A stretch of 32,880 bases of DNA, from assembly GCA_009925925.1 (NCBI GenBank), contig RFQA01000011.1:1-32880 (forward strand). The letters run 5' to 3'. Shown here piece after piece: positions 14,701-22,745 of the stretch. The DNA is from Betaproteobacteria bacterium (GTDB lineage Bacteria > Pseudomonadota > Gammaproteobacteria > Burkholderiales > Burkholderiaceae_C). The translations under genes were made by a program, and so were the position numbers. The notes under the pieces were generated by a model. It had not been told where the DNA came from. It saw only the letters and a program-made list of their open reading frames with translations, and made no database searches. Numbering within the stretch: the stretch's first letter is position 1; each line of letters begins with the position of its first letter.

Positions 14701-15445
14701 GGTGGTTCACCATCAGGTTGACGCGGTCCCCGGCAAACCAGGTCAGTGCAAATTCGATCGGTACGCCGGCCGTGTCTACGTTCACACTTTCCACACGCAG
14801 CACCGGCCGGTTCACCGGCTGGCGCAAGTGGGCGGCTACGTCCGCCTCCGGCATTTGGGCGGTGATGCGGCTTTCCTGCCGGGTGTAGTCCGCCACGCCG
14901 GCCGCCTGAAAGGCTGCGGTGATGGAGCCCGTCTGCGCGACCACCGCGTCCAGCCCTTCAAAGCGGGGCAAAGGAAAGGCCCGTTCACTCACATGCAGCG
15001 GCAGGCCTTGGGCCTCGCCCAACACCTCCAGCACCAGCACTTTGCTGCGCGCAGGCAGTGCCAAGGCCGTGGCTTGTGTTTTGGTGGCCCGCTCCGTGCG
15101 CACCGCCAGCACCTGCAAACCGCCTTTGAGCCCGGCATGTGCCAAGTTCTGCTGGTGGCGGGTGCGCTTGGCCAGCATCAGGTCGACTGCAAAGTCTTCC
15201 ACATAGGTGCCGCTGCCCTGAGCGATGCGCACCAACCCTTGGCTGGACAGGCTCGCCAGCGAACGACGGATGGTGTGCCGGTTGACCCCGAACTGTTCGG
15301 CCAGCGCATGTTCCGACGGCAGGCGCTGCCCCGGGCGGTAGGCACCGCGACCGATGGCATCGGCAATGTCGGAGGCGATGCGCGTCCAGAAACTCTCTTT
15401 GGTGCCGCTCTCTGCGGCTGCGTCGATGGAAGTGATGCTTGTCAT
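14693..15445 (-). CDS. phnF: GntR-family transcriptional regulator PhnF
   Basis: A 250-residue HutC-subfamily GntR regulator. Seen: winged helix with YRPGQRLPSEHALAEQFGVNRHTIRRSLASL at about residues 36-66, then a UTRA-type effector domain including VLEVLGEAQGLPLHVSERAFPLPRF and a C-terminal AGVPIEFALTWFAGDRVNLMV. It heads the minus-strand unit, divergent from phnG across a 75-bp gap holding a TTGTCTATACAA palindrome; a related site precedes phnC. Mycobacterial PhnF binds TGGTATAGACCA, and the reverse of the site here shares the GTATAGAC core. Inference: represses the whole phn locus in the absence of its effector and regulates itself. The effector is unknown. Confidence 0.92.
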   Translation of the reverse strand: MTSITSIDAAAESGTKESFWTRIASDIADAIGRGAYRPGQRLPSEHALAEQFGVNRHTIRRSLASLSSQGLVRIAQGSGTYVEDFAVDLMLAKRTRHQQNLAHAGLKGGLQVLAVRTERATKTQATALALPARSKVLVLEVLGEAQGLPLHVSERAFPLPRFEGLDAVVAQTGSITAAFQAAGVADYTRQESRITAQMPEADVAAHLRQPVNRPVLRVESVNVDTAGVPIEFALTWFAGDRVNLMVNHHD

Positions 15446-15489
15446 GAAACCTACATACCCGCTGGATAAGCTGCGGACAGATTCTAAAT

Positions 15490-15501
15490 TTGTCTATACA
15501 A
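15490..15501. promoter_or_regulatory. PhnF operator between phnF and phnG
   Basis: TTGTCTATACAA, a near-perfect palindrome; the reverse complement TTGTATAGACAA shares GTATAGAC with the characterised mycobacterial PhnF site. It lies 20 bp before the phnG ATG and 45 bp from the phnF ATG, positioned to control both directions. Confidence 0.7.
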
Positions 15502-15520
15502 CTTTCAGGGTACCACTGCG

Positions 15521-16036
15521 ATGTTTCACGCATTTGACAATGACGGACCGCCCCGGCACACCACCCGCCCGGACTGGATGGCGCTGCTGGCCAGAGCCCC
15601 GCTGGACCTTCTCGAATCCGCACTCGCCCCGTATGCAACGCAAGCCCCGCAATGGCTGCGCCAGCCCGAAACGGGGCTCTACATGGTGCAGGGACGTGCA
15701 GGCGCTACTGGTGAACGCTTCAACCTCGGTGAAGTCACCGTCACCCGCTGCGCACTGCGCCTACCCTCCGCATCTGCGACCTCCGGTCACACCGTGGGCG
15801 TGGCGTATGTGCTGGGTCGCTCACGCCGCAAGGCCCACCTCGCCGCTGCGGCCGATGCCCTGCTGCAAGACCCTGCCCACCACGATGCGCTGAACGACCA
15901 GTTGCTCCAACCCGTGCGCCGCCACCTGGCTCTGCACAGCGCGCAACGCCACGCCAAAGCACAAAGCACCAAGGTGGACTTCTTCACCGTGGCCCGTGAA
16001 TCCGGCGGCGAAGACGACGAAGGAGACCAGGAATGA
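15521..16036 (+). CDS. phnG: C-P lyase core subunit PhnG
   Basis: A 171-residue subunit of the PhnGHIJ core complex, which with PhnI attaches the phosphonate to the ribosyl group of ATP. Seen: family segments RPDWMALLARAP, TGLYMVQGRAGATGERFNLGEVTVTRCALRL and VGVAYVLGRSRRKAHLAA. There is an acidic C-terminal tail (GGEDDEGDQE) beyond the usual end. It starts the first plus-strand phn unit, 20 bp after the PhnF operator. Its stop overlaps the phnH ATG at 16033 (ATGA). The promoter is not clear enough to mark. Confidence 0.94.
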   Translation: MFHAFDNDGPPRHTTRPDWMALLARAPLDLLESALAPYATQAPQWLRQPETGLYMVQGRAGATGERFNLGEVTVTRCALRLPSASATSGHTVGVAYVLGRSRRKAHLAAAADALLQDPAHHDALNDQLLQPVRRHLALHSAQRHAKAQSTKVDFFTVARESGGEDDEGDQE

Positions 16037-16656
16037 ACACCCCCGACCTCAGCACCCTGGGTGCCGGCTTCAGCCACGAAGCACTGGGCAGCCAGGCCGT
16101 GTTCCGCCAAGCCCTGCAAGCCCTGTCGCACCCCGGCCGCTGCATTGCAGTGCCCAGCGATGCTCAAGTGCCACAAGGTGCCCACCCGGCCTCAGCCGCC
16201 TTTCTGCTCGCCATGCTGGACTCGGACTGCCGCGTCTGGCTCTCACCCCGCCTGGCCTCCGGCCCTGCCGCGCTCTGGCTGCAATTCCATACCGGCTGCA
16301 CCGTGGTGCCATCAGCCGCAGACGCTGCCTTCGTCTGGGTCGCGCAAGGCGATGCCATTCCCGCCCTGCACGAACTGGAGCAAGGCTCTGACGCCTACCC
16401 CGACCAGTCCGCCACCTGCGTGATCGATGTGGCCAATCTGACTTCTGCGCATGAGGACGTTGCTTGGGAGCTCAGCGGCCCCGGCATCCAAAGCACCCAA
16501 GCACTCACCGTGCAGGGCCTGCCCACTGACTTCACCCGCCAATGGGCCGCCAACCAAGCGCGCTTCCCGCGTGGAGTGGATGTGTTTCTGGCCAGCGAGA
16601 ACCATCTGGCAGGCCTGCCGCGAACCACGCGCATTGCAATACCCGGAGGACGCTGA
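16033..16656 (+). CDS. phnH: C-P lyase core subunit PhnH
   Basis: A 207-residue subunit of the PhnGHIJ complex, needed structurally for C-P lyase activity. Seen: SQAVFRQALQALSHPGR near the N-terminus, LLAMLDSDCRVWLSP, and a C-terminal LTVQGLPTDFTRQWAANQARFPRGVDVFLAS, all typical of PhnH (fold related to PLP transferases but without the catalytic Lys). Overlaps phnG by 4 bp and is 2 bp from phnI. Length matches E. coli PhnH closely. Confidence 0.94.
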   Translation: MNTPDLSTLGAGFSHEALGSQAVFRQALQALSHPGRCIAVPSDAQVPQGAHPASAAFLLAMLDSDCRVWLSPRLASGPAALWLQFHTGCTVVPSAADAAFVWVAQGDAIPALHELEQGSDAYPDQSATCVIDVANLTSAHEDVAWELSGPGIQSTQALTVQGLPTDFTRQWAANQARFPRGVDVFLASENHLAGLPRTTRIAIPGGR

Positions 16657-16658
16657 AC

Positions 16659-17753
16659 ATGTACGTTGCCGTCAAAGGCGGGGAAACCGCAATCCTCAAA
16701 AGCTACGAGTTGCTGGCTGCCCAGCGCCGTGGTGACCCGGCGTTGCCGGAACTCAGCATTGCGCAAATCCGGGAGCAGCTCAAACTGGCCGTAGACCGGG
16801 TGATGAACGAAGGCTCGGTGCACGACCCCGAGCTCGCAGCCCTGGCCATCAAGCAAGCCAGCGGCGACCTCGTGGAGGCCATCTTTCTGCTGCGCGCCTA
16901 CCGCGCCACCTTGCCCCGCCTCGGGAATACCGTGCCTTTGAAAACCGAACGCATGCAGCTGGATCGCCGCATCTCGGCCACCTTCAAAGACTTGCCCGGC
17001 GGACAGGTACTGGGCCCCACCTACGACTACACCCAGCGCCTGCTGGACTTCACCTTGCTGGCCGAAGGCCGCACGCCGGTAAGCAGCGCGCCTGCGGCGC
17101 CCGTGGCTGGCACGCAAGCATCTATCACCCCGCGTGTGGTGGATCTGCTCAATGACGAGGGGCTGATCGAAACCCGCCCCATTCCGCCGGGTGACCCTGC
17201 GCCCGTGGACCTGACACGCGAGCCGCTGCGCTTCCCGGCGGCGCGTGCCACCCGCTTACAAAACCTGGCCCGCGCGGACGAAGGCTTTTTGCTTTCCATG
17301 GCGTACTCCACCCAGCGCGGCTACGCCCACAGCCATCCTTTTGTGGGCGAAGTTCGATTAGGCAGCGTGGCAGTGGAGATTGAGCCCGAAGAGCTGGGCT
17401 TTGCCATTTCCATCGGCGACATCGAAATCACCGAATGCGAAATGGTCAACCAGTTCGCCGGCAGCAAGACGGAGCCCCCGCAGTTCACCCGTGGCTACGG
17501 CCTGTCTTTCGGCCACTGCGAGCGCAAGGCCATGGCCATGAGTCTGGTGGACCGTGCGTTGCGCGCGGATGAGTTGGGCGAGGCCATCGAGTCACCCGCA
17601 CAAATGCAAGAGTTTGTGCTCTCACACAGCGATAGCCTGGAGGCTTCCGGCTTTGTGCAACACCTGAAATTGCCGCATTACGTCGACTTCCAGTCCGAGC
17701 TGGAGTTGATACGGAAAATGCGCGCCGCTGCTGTGGAGGACACCACCCCATGA
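16659..17753 (+). CDS. phnI: C-P lyase core subunit PhnI
   Basis: A 364-residue protein, the nucleosidase component that with PhnGHL forms alpha-D-ribose 1-methylphosphonate 5-triphosphate from ATP and phosphonate. Seen: the conserved N-terminus MYVAVKGGETAILKSYELL, ATFKDLPGGQVLGPTYDYTQRLLDF mid-protein, and GYAHSHPFVGEVRLG, whose His residues are family-typical. ATG at 16659, 2 bp after phnH, follows GGAGGA; the track's 16542 start lies inside phnH. The stop overlaps the phnJ start by 4 bp (ATGA). Length agrees with the E. coli protein. Confidence 0.95.
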   Translation: MYVAVKGGETAILKSYELLAAQRRGDPALPELSIAQIREQLKLAVDRVMNEGSVHDPELAALAIKQASGDLVEAIFLLRAYRATLPRLGNTVPLKTERMQLDRRISATFKDLPGGQVLGPTYDYTQRLLDFTLLAEGRTPVSSAPAAPVAGTQASITPRVVDLLNDEGLIETRPIPPGDPAPVDLTREPLRFPAARATRLQNLARADEGFLLSMAYSTQRGYAHSHPFVGEVRLGSVAVEIEPEELGFAISIGDIEITECEMVNQFAGSKTEPPQFTRGYGLSFGHCERKAMAMSLVDRALRADELGEAIESPAQMQEFVLSHSDSLEASGFVQHLKLPHYVDFQSELELIRKMRAAAVEDTTP

Positions 17754-18667
17754 ACGCCCGACTGGAAACCACCCTGCCGGATACCGGCCACACCGACGAC
17801 GAGGTGCAGCAGCACTTCAACTTCGCGTATCTGGATGAGCGCACCAAACGCATGATCCGCCGCACCATCCTGAAAGCGGTGGCCATCCCCGGCTACCAGG
17901 TGCCTTTCGGTTCCCGCGAAATGCCCTTGCCCTATGGCTGGGGGACCGGTGGCATTCAGGTCACCGCCGCAGTCATCGGCCCGGATGAAGTCCTCAAAAT
18001 CATCGACCAAGGCTCGGACGACACCGTCAACGCGGTCAACATCCGCCGCTTCTTCCAGCGTACGGCCGGTGTGCAAACCACCACCCGCACCGCGGAGGCC
18101 ACGCTGATCCAGACCCGCCATCGCATCCCCGAGACCCCGCTCACCGAAGGCCAGGTCATCGTGTACCAGGTGCCCGTGCCCGAGCCCCTGCAACGGCTGG
18201 AGCCACGCGAAACCGAGACCCGCACCTTGCATGCGCTGGCGGAATATGGCCTCATGCATGTGAAGCTCTACGAGGACATTGCACGGTATGGCCACATCGC
18301 CACCACCTACGACTACCCGGTCATGGTGAACCACCGCTACCTGATGGCGCCCTCGCCTATTCCCAAGTTTGACAACCCGAAGATGCACATGAACCCGGCT
18401 TTGCAGCTCTTTGGAGCAGGCCGCGAAAAGCGCATCTACGCTGTCCCGCCCTACACCGCGGTGGAGAGCCTGGGCTTTGAAGACCACCCCTTTGAGGTGC
18501 AAAAGTGGGACAGCGCCTGCGCCCTGTGTGGCGCGACCGACAGCTTCCTGGACGAAGTGATTACCGATGACGCCGGTGCGCGCATGCACGTGTGCTCGGA
18601 CTCGGACTACTGCCAGTCCCGCCAGGCCGCGCAAGCAGAGCAGGCGCCCTCTGGAGAGGCTGCATGA
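17750..18667 (+). CDS. phnJ: C-P lyase radical SAM subunit PhnJ
   Basis: A 305-residue Fe-S radical-SAM enzyme that breaks the carbon-phosphorus bond, releasing the alkane and a cyclic ribosyl phosphate. Seen: the Cys pattern CALC, then 21 residues, C, then 5 residues, C near the C-terminus (CALCGATDSF... MHVCSDSDYC), the same spacing as the cluster Cys and the catalytic Cys272 of E. coli PhnJ. The N-terminal half has FGSREMPLPYGWGTGGIQVTAA. The C-terminal tail after the last Cys is Ala/Gln-rich and short. It overlaps phnI and the next GNAT gene by 4 bp each. All catalytic residues are present, so the lyase should be functional. Confidence 0.96.
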   Translation: MNARLETTLPDTGHTDDEVQQHFNFAYLDERTKRMIRRTILKAVAIPGYQVPFGSREMPLPYGWGTGGIQVTAAVIGPDEVLKIIDQGSDDTVNAVNIRRFFQRTAGVQTTTRTAEATLIQTRHRIPETPLTEGQVIVYQVPVPEPLQRLEPRETETRTLHALAEYGLMHVKLYEDIARYGHIATTYDYPVMVNHRYLMAPSPIPKFDNPKMHMNPALQLFGAGREKRIYAVPPYTAVESLGFEDHPFEVQKWDSACALCGATDSFLDEVITDDAGARMHVCSDSDYCQSRQAAQAEQAPSGEAA

Positions 18668-19107
18668 GTGTTCACATCCGCCAGGCCGGTGAGGCCGATC
18701 TGCCGGCGGTGCTGGCCCTGTATGCCCAGCCCGACCTGGACAACGGCCAAGTGTTGAGCGAAGACGAGGCCCGCGCCGTGTTCGCGCAGTTTGCGTGCTA
18801 CCCCAACTACCGCCTGTTCGTCGCCCTGCGGGACGACAAGGTGGTGGGCACTTTCGCGCTTTTGGTCATGCACAACCTGGCGCATTGCGGCGCGCCCTCC
18901 GCCATTGCCGAAGACGTGGTGGTGGACAAAGCCTGCCAGGGCCAGGGCATTGGCCGCCATATGATGGCCCATGCCCTGCAACAGGCCAAAGCGGCCGGTT
19001 GCTACAAGCTGGCCCTGTCCTCCAACCGCAAGCGCAAAGACGCGCATGCCTTTTACGAATCGCTGGGCTTTCAACAGCACGGCCTGAGCTTTGTGATGGA
19101 GCCCTGA
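18664..19107 (+). CDS. GNAT-family N-acetyltransferase inside the phn operon
   Basis: A 147-residue acetyltransferase. Seen: an N-terminal SVHIRQAGEADLPAVLALYAQPD, acetyl-CoA-binding motif A VVDKACQGQGIGRHMMAHALQQA (Q-x-x-G-x-G) and the C-terminal HAFYESLGFQQHG typical of GNATs. It starts with ATGA overlapping phnJ and ends 1 bp before phnK, so it is an integral operon member. E. coli has a GNAT in its phn operon, PhnO, which acetylates aminoalkylphosphonates and is of similar length. Inference: a PhnO analogue, protecting against or enabling use of aminophosphonates. I cannot tell whether it is a true PhnO orthologue. Confidence 0.88.
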   Translation: MSVHIRQAGEADLPAVLALYAQPDLDNGQVLSEDEARAVFAQFACYPNYRLFVALRDDKVVGTFALLVMHNLAHCGAPSAIAEDVVVDKACQGQGIGRHMMAHALQQAKAAGCYKLALSSNRKRKDAHAFYESLGFQQHGLSFVMEP

Positions 19108-19108
19108 C

Positions 19109-19894
19109 ATGCATACCGACCCCTCTACCCCTTTGCTGCAGGTGCGCGGCATCAGCAAGCGCTATGGCGACCGCGTGGCCTTGCAAGATGTGTCTTTTGA
19201 CCTCTGGCCCGGCGAGGTGCTCGCCGTGGTGGGCGAATCCGGCTCGGGCAAGTCCACCCTGCTCAACGCCATCGCCGCCCGCGCCAAGCCGGACGCCGGC
19301 AGCGTGCAGTACTGCACCCGTGAAGCGGGCCTGCAAGAAGTGTTTTTAATGACCGAAGCGCAGCAACGCCTGCTGGCCCGCACCGACTGGGGCTTTGTGC
19401 ACCAGAACGCCGCTGACGGTTTGCGCATGGATGTATCCGCCGGCGCCAATGTGGGCGAGCGCCTCATGGGCCTGGGCGAGCGCAACTATGCGCACCTGCG
19501 TGCTACCGCAGCACAGTGGCTGAGTCGCGTGGAGATCGACCCCGCCCGCATGGACGACACGCCCCGTACGTTCTCGGGCGGCATGCGCCAGCGCCTGCAG
19601 ATCGCCCGCAACCTGGTCACCGAACCGCGCCTGGTGTTCATGGATGAGCCAACCTCCGGTCTGGATGTGTCGGTGCAGGCCCGCCTGCTGGACATGCTGC
19701 GCCAGCTCACCCAGGGCATGCAACTCGCCGCCATCATCGTGACGCACGACCTCGCTGTGGCTCGCCTGCTGGCCCACCGCATGATGGTGATGCAACGTGG
19801 CCGGGTGGTGGAGTCCGGCCTGACCGATCAGCTGCTGGACGACCCCCAGCACCCTTACACCCAACTTCTCGTTTCCTCGGTACTACAGCCATGA
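19109..19894 (+). CDS. phnK: C-P lyase ATPase subunit PhnK
   Basis: A 261-residue ABC-type ATPase that binds the PhnGHIJ core. Seen: Walker A GESGSGKST near residue 43, signature FSGGMRQRLQIARN, Walker B LVFMDEPTSGLDVSVQARLLD and switch HDLAVARLLAHRM, as in oligopeptide-type ATPases, to which PhnK is related. The family contains the distinctive RTDWGFVHQNAADGLRMDVSAGANVGERLM block after the Walker A region. The start is 1 bp after the GNAT stop; the stop overlaps phnL by 4 bp. Name assigned from operon position and this block; no transport role is implied. Confidence 0.94.
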   Translation: MHTDPSTPLLQVRGISKRYGDRVALQDVSFDLWPGEVLAVVGESGSGKSTLLNAIAARAKPDAGSVQYCTREAGLQEVFLMTEAQQRLLARTDWGFVHQNAADGLRMDVSAGANVGERLMGLGERNYAHLRATAAQWLSRVEIDPARMDDTPRTFSGGMRQRLQIARNLVTEPRLVFMDEPTSGLDVSVQARLLDMLRQLTQGMQLAAIIVTHDLAVARLLAHRMMVMQRGRVVESGLTDQLLDDPQHPYTQLLVSSVLQP

Positions 19895-20610
19895 GCACAC
19901 CCTTGTTGCAACTCCAGGGGGTAGCCAAGCGCTTCACCCTGCACCACCAATCCGGCGCAGAGCTGGCGGTCATGTCGGACGCCAGTTTTGCGGTGCACGC
20001 CGGCGAATGCGTGGTGCTGGACGGCCCCTCCGGTATGGGCAAAAGCACGCTACTGAAAATGATCTACGCCAACTACCGCGCCAGCGTAGGCTCCATTGCC
20101 GTGACCGACGCGCGTGGCCACACCATCGACATGACCAGCGCCACTCCGCGTGAGCTGGTGCGCATGCGCAAGGAGACCATCGGCTATGTGAGCCAGTTCC
20201 TGCGCGTAATCCCACGGGTACCGGCCATCGATGTGGTGGCAGAGTCCCTGCTGGAGGACACCGCCAACGACCCGCAAGCTGTGGCTGCAGCACGGGATGA
20301 AGCCGGCCGCTGGCTGACCCGCTTGCGTATTCCTGAGCGCCTGTGGCACTTGCCCCCGGCCACCTTTTCCGGCGGGGAGCAGCAGCGCATCAACATCGCC
20401 CGCAACATGATCAAGCCGCGGCCCTTGCTGCTGCTGGACGAACCCACTGCGTCGCTGGATGCGGCCAACACCGACACCGTCATCACCCTGATCCGCGAGG
20501 CCATTGCCCGTGGCGCTGCGGTGGTGGGCATTTTTCATGACGCAGACGTAGGCCGCGCCGTGGCTACCCGCCACATCGACGTCACCCTGTTCCGGAGCCA
20601 GGCCGCATGA
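19891..20610 (+). CDS. phnL: C-P lyase ATPase subunit PhnL
   Basis: A 239-residue ABC ATPase required with PhnI, PhnG and PhnH in the first pathway reaction. Seen: Walker A GPSGMGKST near residue 50, the PhnL-typical VSQFLRVIPRVPAIDVVAE between Walker A and signature, signature FSGGEQQRINIARN, Walker B LLLLDEPTASLD and switch FHDADVGRAVATR. Coupled to both neighbours (ATGA overlaps with phnK and phnM). Length matches E. coli PhnL. Confidence 0.95.
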   Translation: MSTPLLQLQGVAKRFTLHHQSGAELAVMSDASFAVHAGECVVLDGPSGMGKSTLLKMIYANYRASVGSIAVTDARGHTIDMTSATPRELVRMRKETIGYVSQFLRVIPRVPAIDVVAESLLEDTANDPQAVAAARDEAGRWLTRLRIPERLWHLPPATFSGGEQQRINIARNMIKPRPLLLLDEPTASLDAANTDTVITLIREAIARGAAVVGIFHDADVGRAVATRHIDVTLFRSQAA

Positions 20611-21764
20611 GCACTTCAACCTTGTTTACCAACGCTCGCCTGGTGCTGGCCGATGAGGTGCTGAACGGCAGCCTTCTGGCACAGGACGGCCACATTGCCG
20701 AAGTTCAATCTGGTCGCTCGCAAGCTGCAGATGCCATCGATCTGGAAGGGGACTACCTGCTGCCCGGTCTGGTGGAAATGCACACCGACAACTTCGAGCG
20801 CCACCTCATGCCCCGGCCCAAGGTCTACTGGGCAGAACTACCGGCGCTCATGGCGCATGACGCGGAGGTGGCATCGGCGGGCATTACTACCGTGTTTGAC
20901 GCACTGGGCGTAGGCGAGGCCGACACCGAGAGCCTGCGCGGGAGTGCATGGAGCGGTGTTCTTCAAACTATCGATGCCTGCCATGCGCAAGGCTTGTTGC
21001 GGGCAGACCACCACTTGCATGTGCGTTGCGAGCTGCCGGCACCCAACACCATTGACCTGTTCGCACCCTTTGTAGGCCACCCGCGCCTGTCCCTGATTTC
21101 GCTCATGGACCACACACCGGGCCAGCGTCAGTGGGAAGACATTGAGCAGGCTCGCACCTACTACACCGGTAAAAAGGGCTGGAGCCAGCAGAAGTTTGAG
21201 CAGCAAGTTGCTCAGGCCAACGAGCTGCAGGCCCGATACGCCGAGCCACACCGCGCCTACTTTGTGGACTACTGCCGCAGCAACGCCATTGCGCTGGCCA
21301 GCCACGATGACACCACCGTGGCACACGTGGAACAGGCGCATGCCGAGGGTGCCAGCATGTCGGAGTTCCCCACTACCGTGGCGGCAGCCCAGGAAGCGCG
21401 TGCGCGCGGCTTGCGCACCGTCATGGGTGGACCCAATGTGGTGCGAGGTGGCTCCCACTCCGGCAACGTGGCTGCCGCAGAACTGGCCAAGCTGGGGCTG
21501 CTGGACATTTTGTCGTCCGACTATGTGCCGGGCAGCATGTTGAGCGGGGCGATGCGCCTCGTGCGAGATGGTCTGATGACCTTGCCACAAGCCGTAGCGA
21601 CCGTCAGCCGTACGCCGGCTCTGGCCACAGGCCTGAGCGACCGGGGGGCTATCGCTGCGGGCTTGCGTGCCGACCTGATCCAGGTGCGCATGGCGACCCT
21701 GCCCGGCGGGCAGGAACACCCGGTGGTGCGCGCCGTCTGGCGTGAAGGCCGGCGGGTGCTGTAA
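20607..21764 (+). CDS. phnM: Alpha-D-ribose 1-methylphosphonate 5-triphosphate diphosphatase PhnM
   Basis: A 385-residue amidohydrolase-superfamily enzyme that removes pyrophosphate from the ribosyl triphosphate intermediate before C-P cleavage. Seen: YLLPGLVEMHTDNFERHLMPRPKVYW (metal-binding His in MHTDN near residue 59), LISLMDHTPGQRQ, ALASHDDTTVAHVEQA and DILSSDYVPGSML with the conserved Asp, all PhnM signatures. It ends the first plus-strand phn unit; a 95-bp gap with regulatory repeats follows before phnC. Confidence 0.95.
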   Translation: MSTSTLFTNARLVLADEVLNGSLLAQDGHIAEVQSGRSQAADAIDLEGDYLLPGLVEMHTDNFERHLMPRPKVYWAELPALMAHDAEVASAGITTVFDALGVGEADTESLRGSAWSGVLQTIDACHAQGLLRADHHLHVRCELPAPNTIDLFAPFVGHPRLSLISLMDHTPGQRQWEDIEQARTYYTGKKGWSQQKFEQQVAQANELQARYAEPHRAYFVDYCRSNAIALASHDDTTVAHVEQAHAEGASMSEFPTTVAAAQEARARGLRTVMGGPNVVRGGSHSGNVAAAELAKLGLLDILSSDYVPGSMLSGAMRLVRDGLMTLPQAVATVSRTPALATGLSDRGAIAAGLRADLIQVRMATLPGGQEHPVVRAVWREGRRVL

Positions 21765-21773
21765 GAGAGCCTT

Positions 21774-21813
21774 GCGTCATACAAATTTCCCTGAAGTTTC
21801 ATCAAAACGTCAC
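21774..21813 (+). promoter_or_regulatory. Four 11-bp-spaced half-sites resembling tandem Pho boxes
   Basis: Seen: GCGTCAT (21774), ATTTCCC (21785), GTTTCAT (21796) and ACGTCAC (21807) occur at exact 11-bp steps, with AT-rich 4-bp linkers between the first units (ACAA, TGAA, CAAA). The PhoB consensus is CTGTCAT repeated every 11 bp. The first and third units match best (5 of 7). Inference: PhoB activates phnCDE under phosphate starvation. Confidence 0.5.
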
Positions 21814-21834
21814 CCCATCGCCGGACACTGAATC

Positions 21835-21844
21835 TGTCTAGACA
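21835..21844. promoter_or_regulatory. PhnF operator upstream of phnC
   Basis: TGTCTAGACA, a perfect 10-bp palindrome related to the site before phnG (TTGTCTATACAA). It sits 15 bp before the phnC ATG, overlapping the expected promoter or leader, so PhnF probably also represses phnCDE-HD. Confidence 0.7.
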
Positions 21845-21859
21845 AATTGAGGAGAAGCC

Positions 21860-22714
21860 ATGCACCACGCACTCCGTATCGAGCAACTCAACAAACACTT
21901 TGCCAACGGCAAGCACGCGCTGAACAACATCAACCTCACCGTGGCACAGGGTGAGATGGTGGCTTTGATCGGTGCCTCTGGGTCCGGCAAATCCACGCTC
22001 ATGCGCCACATGGCCGGCTTGGTGTCGGCGGACGCGGGGCCCGGCTCCTTGATTGAGGTAGATGGCTGCTGCGTGCAACAAGGCGGCCGGGTACACCGCA
22101 ACATCCGCCAGGTGCGGGCCCGTATCGGCTTTGTATTCCAGCAATTCAACCTGGTGGACCGACTGCCGGTCCAAGTCAATGTGTTGGTGGGTTTGCTGCA
22201 CCGCATGCCACTGTGGCGCGGGCTGCTGCGTTGGTTCACTGAGCAGGAACGCGCACAGGCCATCGAGGCGCTGCAACGTGTGGGCATTGCAGAATGCCAC
22301 GCCCAACGTGCCTCGACCTTGTCGGGCGGCCAGCAACAACGCGCCGCCATTGCCCGCACGCTGGTGCAAGGCGCGAAAGTGGTGCTCGCGGACGAGCCGA
22401 TTGCTTCGCTGGACCCGGAGTCCTCCCGCAAGGTGATGGAGATTCTGGCCCGCATCAACCGTGAAGACCACTGCACCGTGATCGTGTCGCTGCACCAGGT
22501 CGACATGGCACTCAAGTACTGCCCGCGCGTGGTAGCCCTGAACCAAGGCTGTGTGGTCTATGACGGCCCCGCCAGTGCCCTCACCCCCGACCTGCTGCGC
22601 GAACTCTATGGCGTGCAGGCCGACGAAATTCTGGCGGATGCGCAACGTCCTGCCACTTCCCCGGTGCTCGTGCCGTCTGCCCCTTGGAGCAGCCCGGTGG
22701 CGCAGACCGCTTGA
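21860..22714 (+). CDS. phnC: Phosphonate ABC transporter ATPase PhnC
   Basis: A 284-residue ATPase driving phosphonate import by PhnDE. Seen: Walker [10 protein letters not shown] near residue 38, [19 protein letters not shown] in the Q-loop region (typical PhnC), signature [14 protein letters not shown], Walker [16 protein letters not shown] and switch [12 protein letters not shown] at 21860 follows TTGAGGAG, a good Shine-Dalgarno. The C-terminus has a longer tail ([22 protein letters not shown]) than usual. First gene of the second plus-strand phn unit. Confidence 0.95.
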   Translation: MHHALRIEQLNKHFANGKHALNNINLTVAQGEMVALIGASGSGKSTLMRHMAGLVSADAGPGSLIEVDGCCVQQGGRVHRNIRQVRARIGFVFQQFNLVDRLPVQVNVLVGLLHRMPLWRGLLRWFTEQERAQAIEALQRVGIAECHAQRASTLSGGQQQRAAIARTLVQGAKVVLADEPIASLDPESSRKVMEILARINREDHCTVIVSLHQVDMALKYCPRVVALNQGCVVYDGPASALTPDLLRELYGVQADEILADAQRPATSPVLVPSAPWSSPVAQTA

Positions 22715-22745
22715 CCTTCCCTGCCAACCTTTTCAGGAGCTTTCC

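Noticed and set aside
15490-15508. Possible Pho box upstream of phnG
   Set aside because: The 7-mers at 11-bp spacing (TTGTCTA, ACTTTCA) match the consensus poorly and the first is explained by the PhnF palindrome.
20838-21719. 293-residue minus-strand ORF
   Set aside because: Antisense shadow of phnM.
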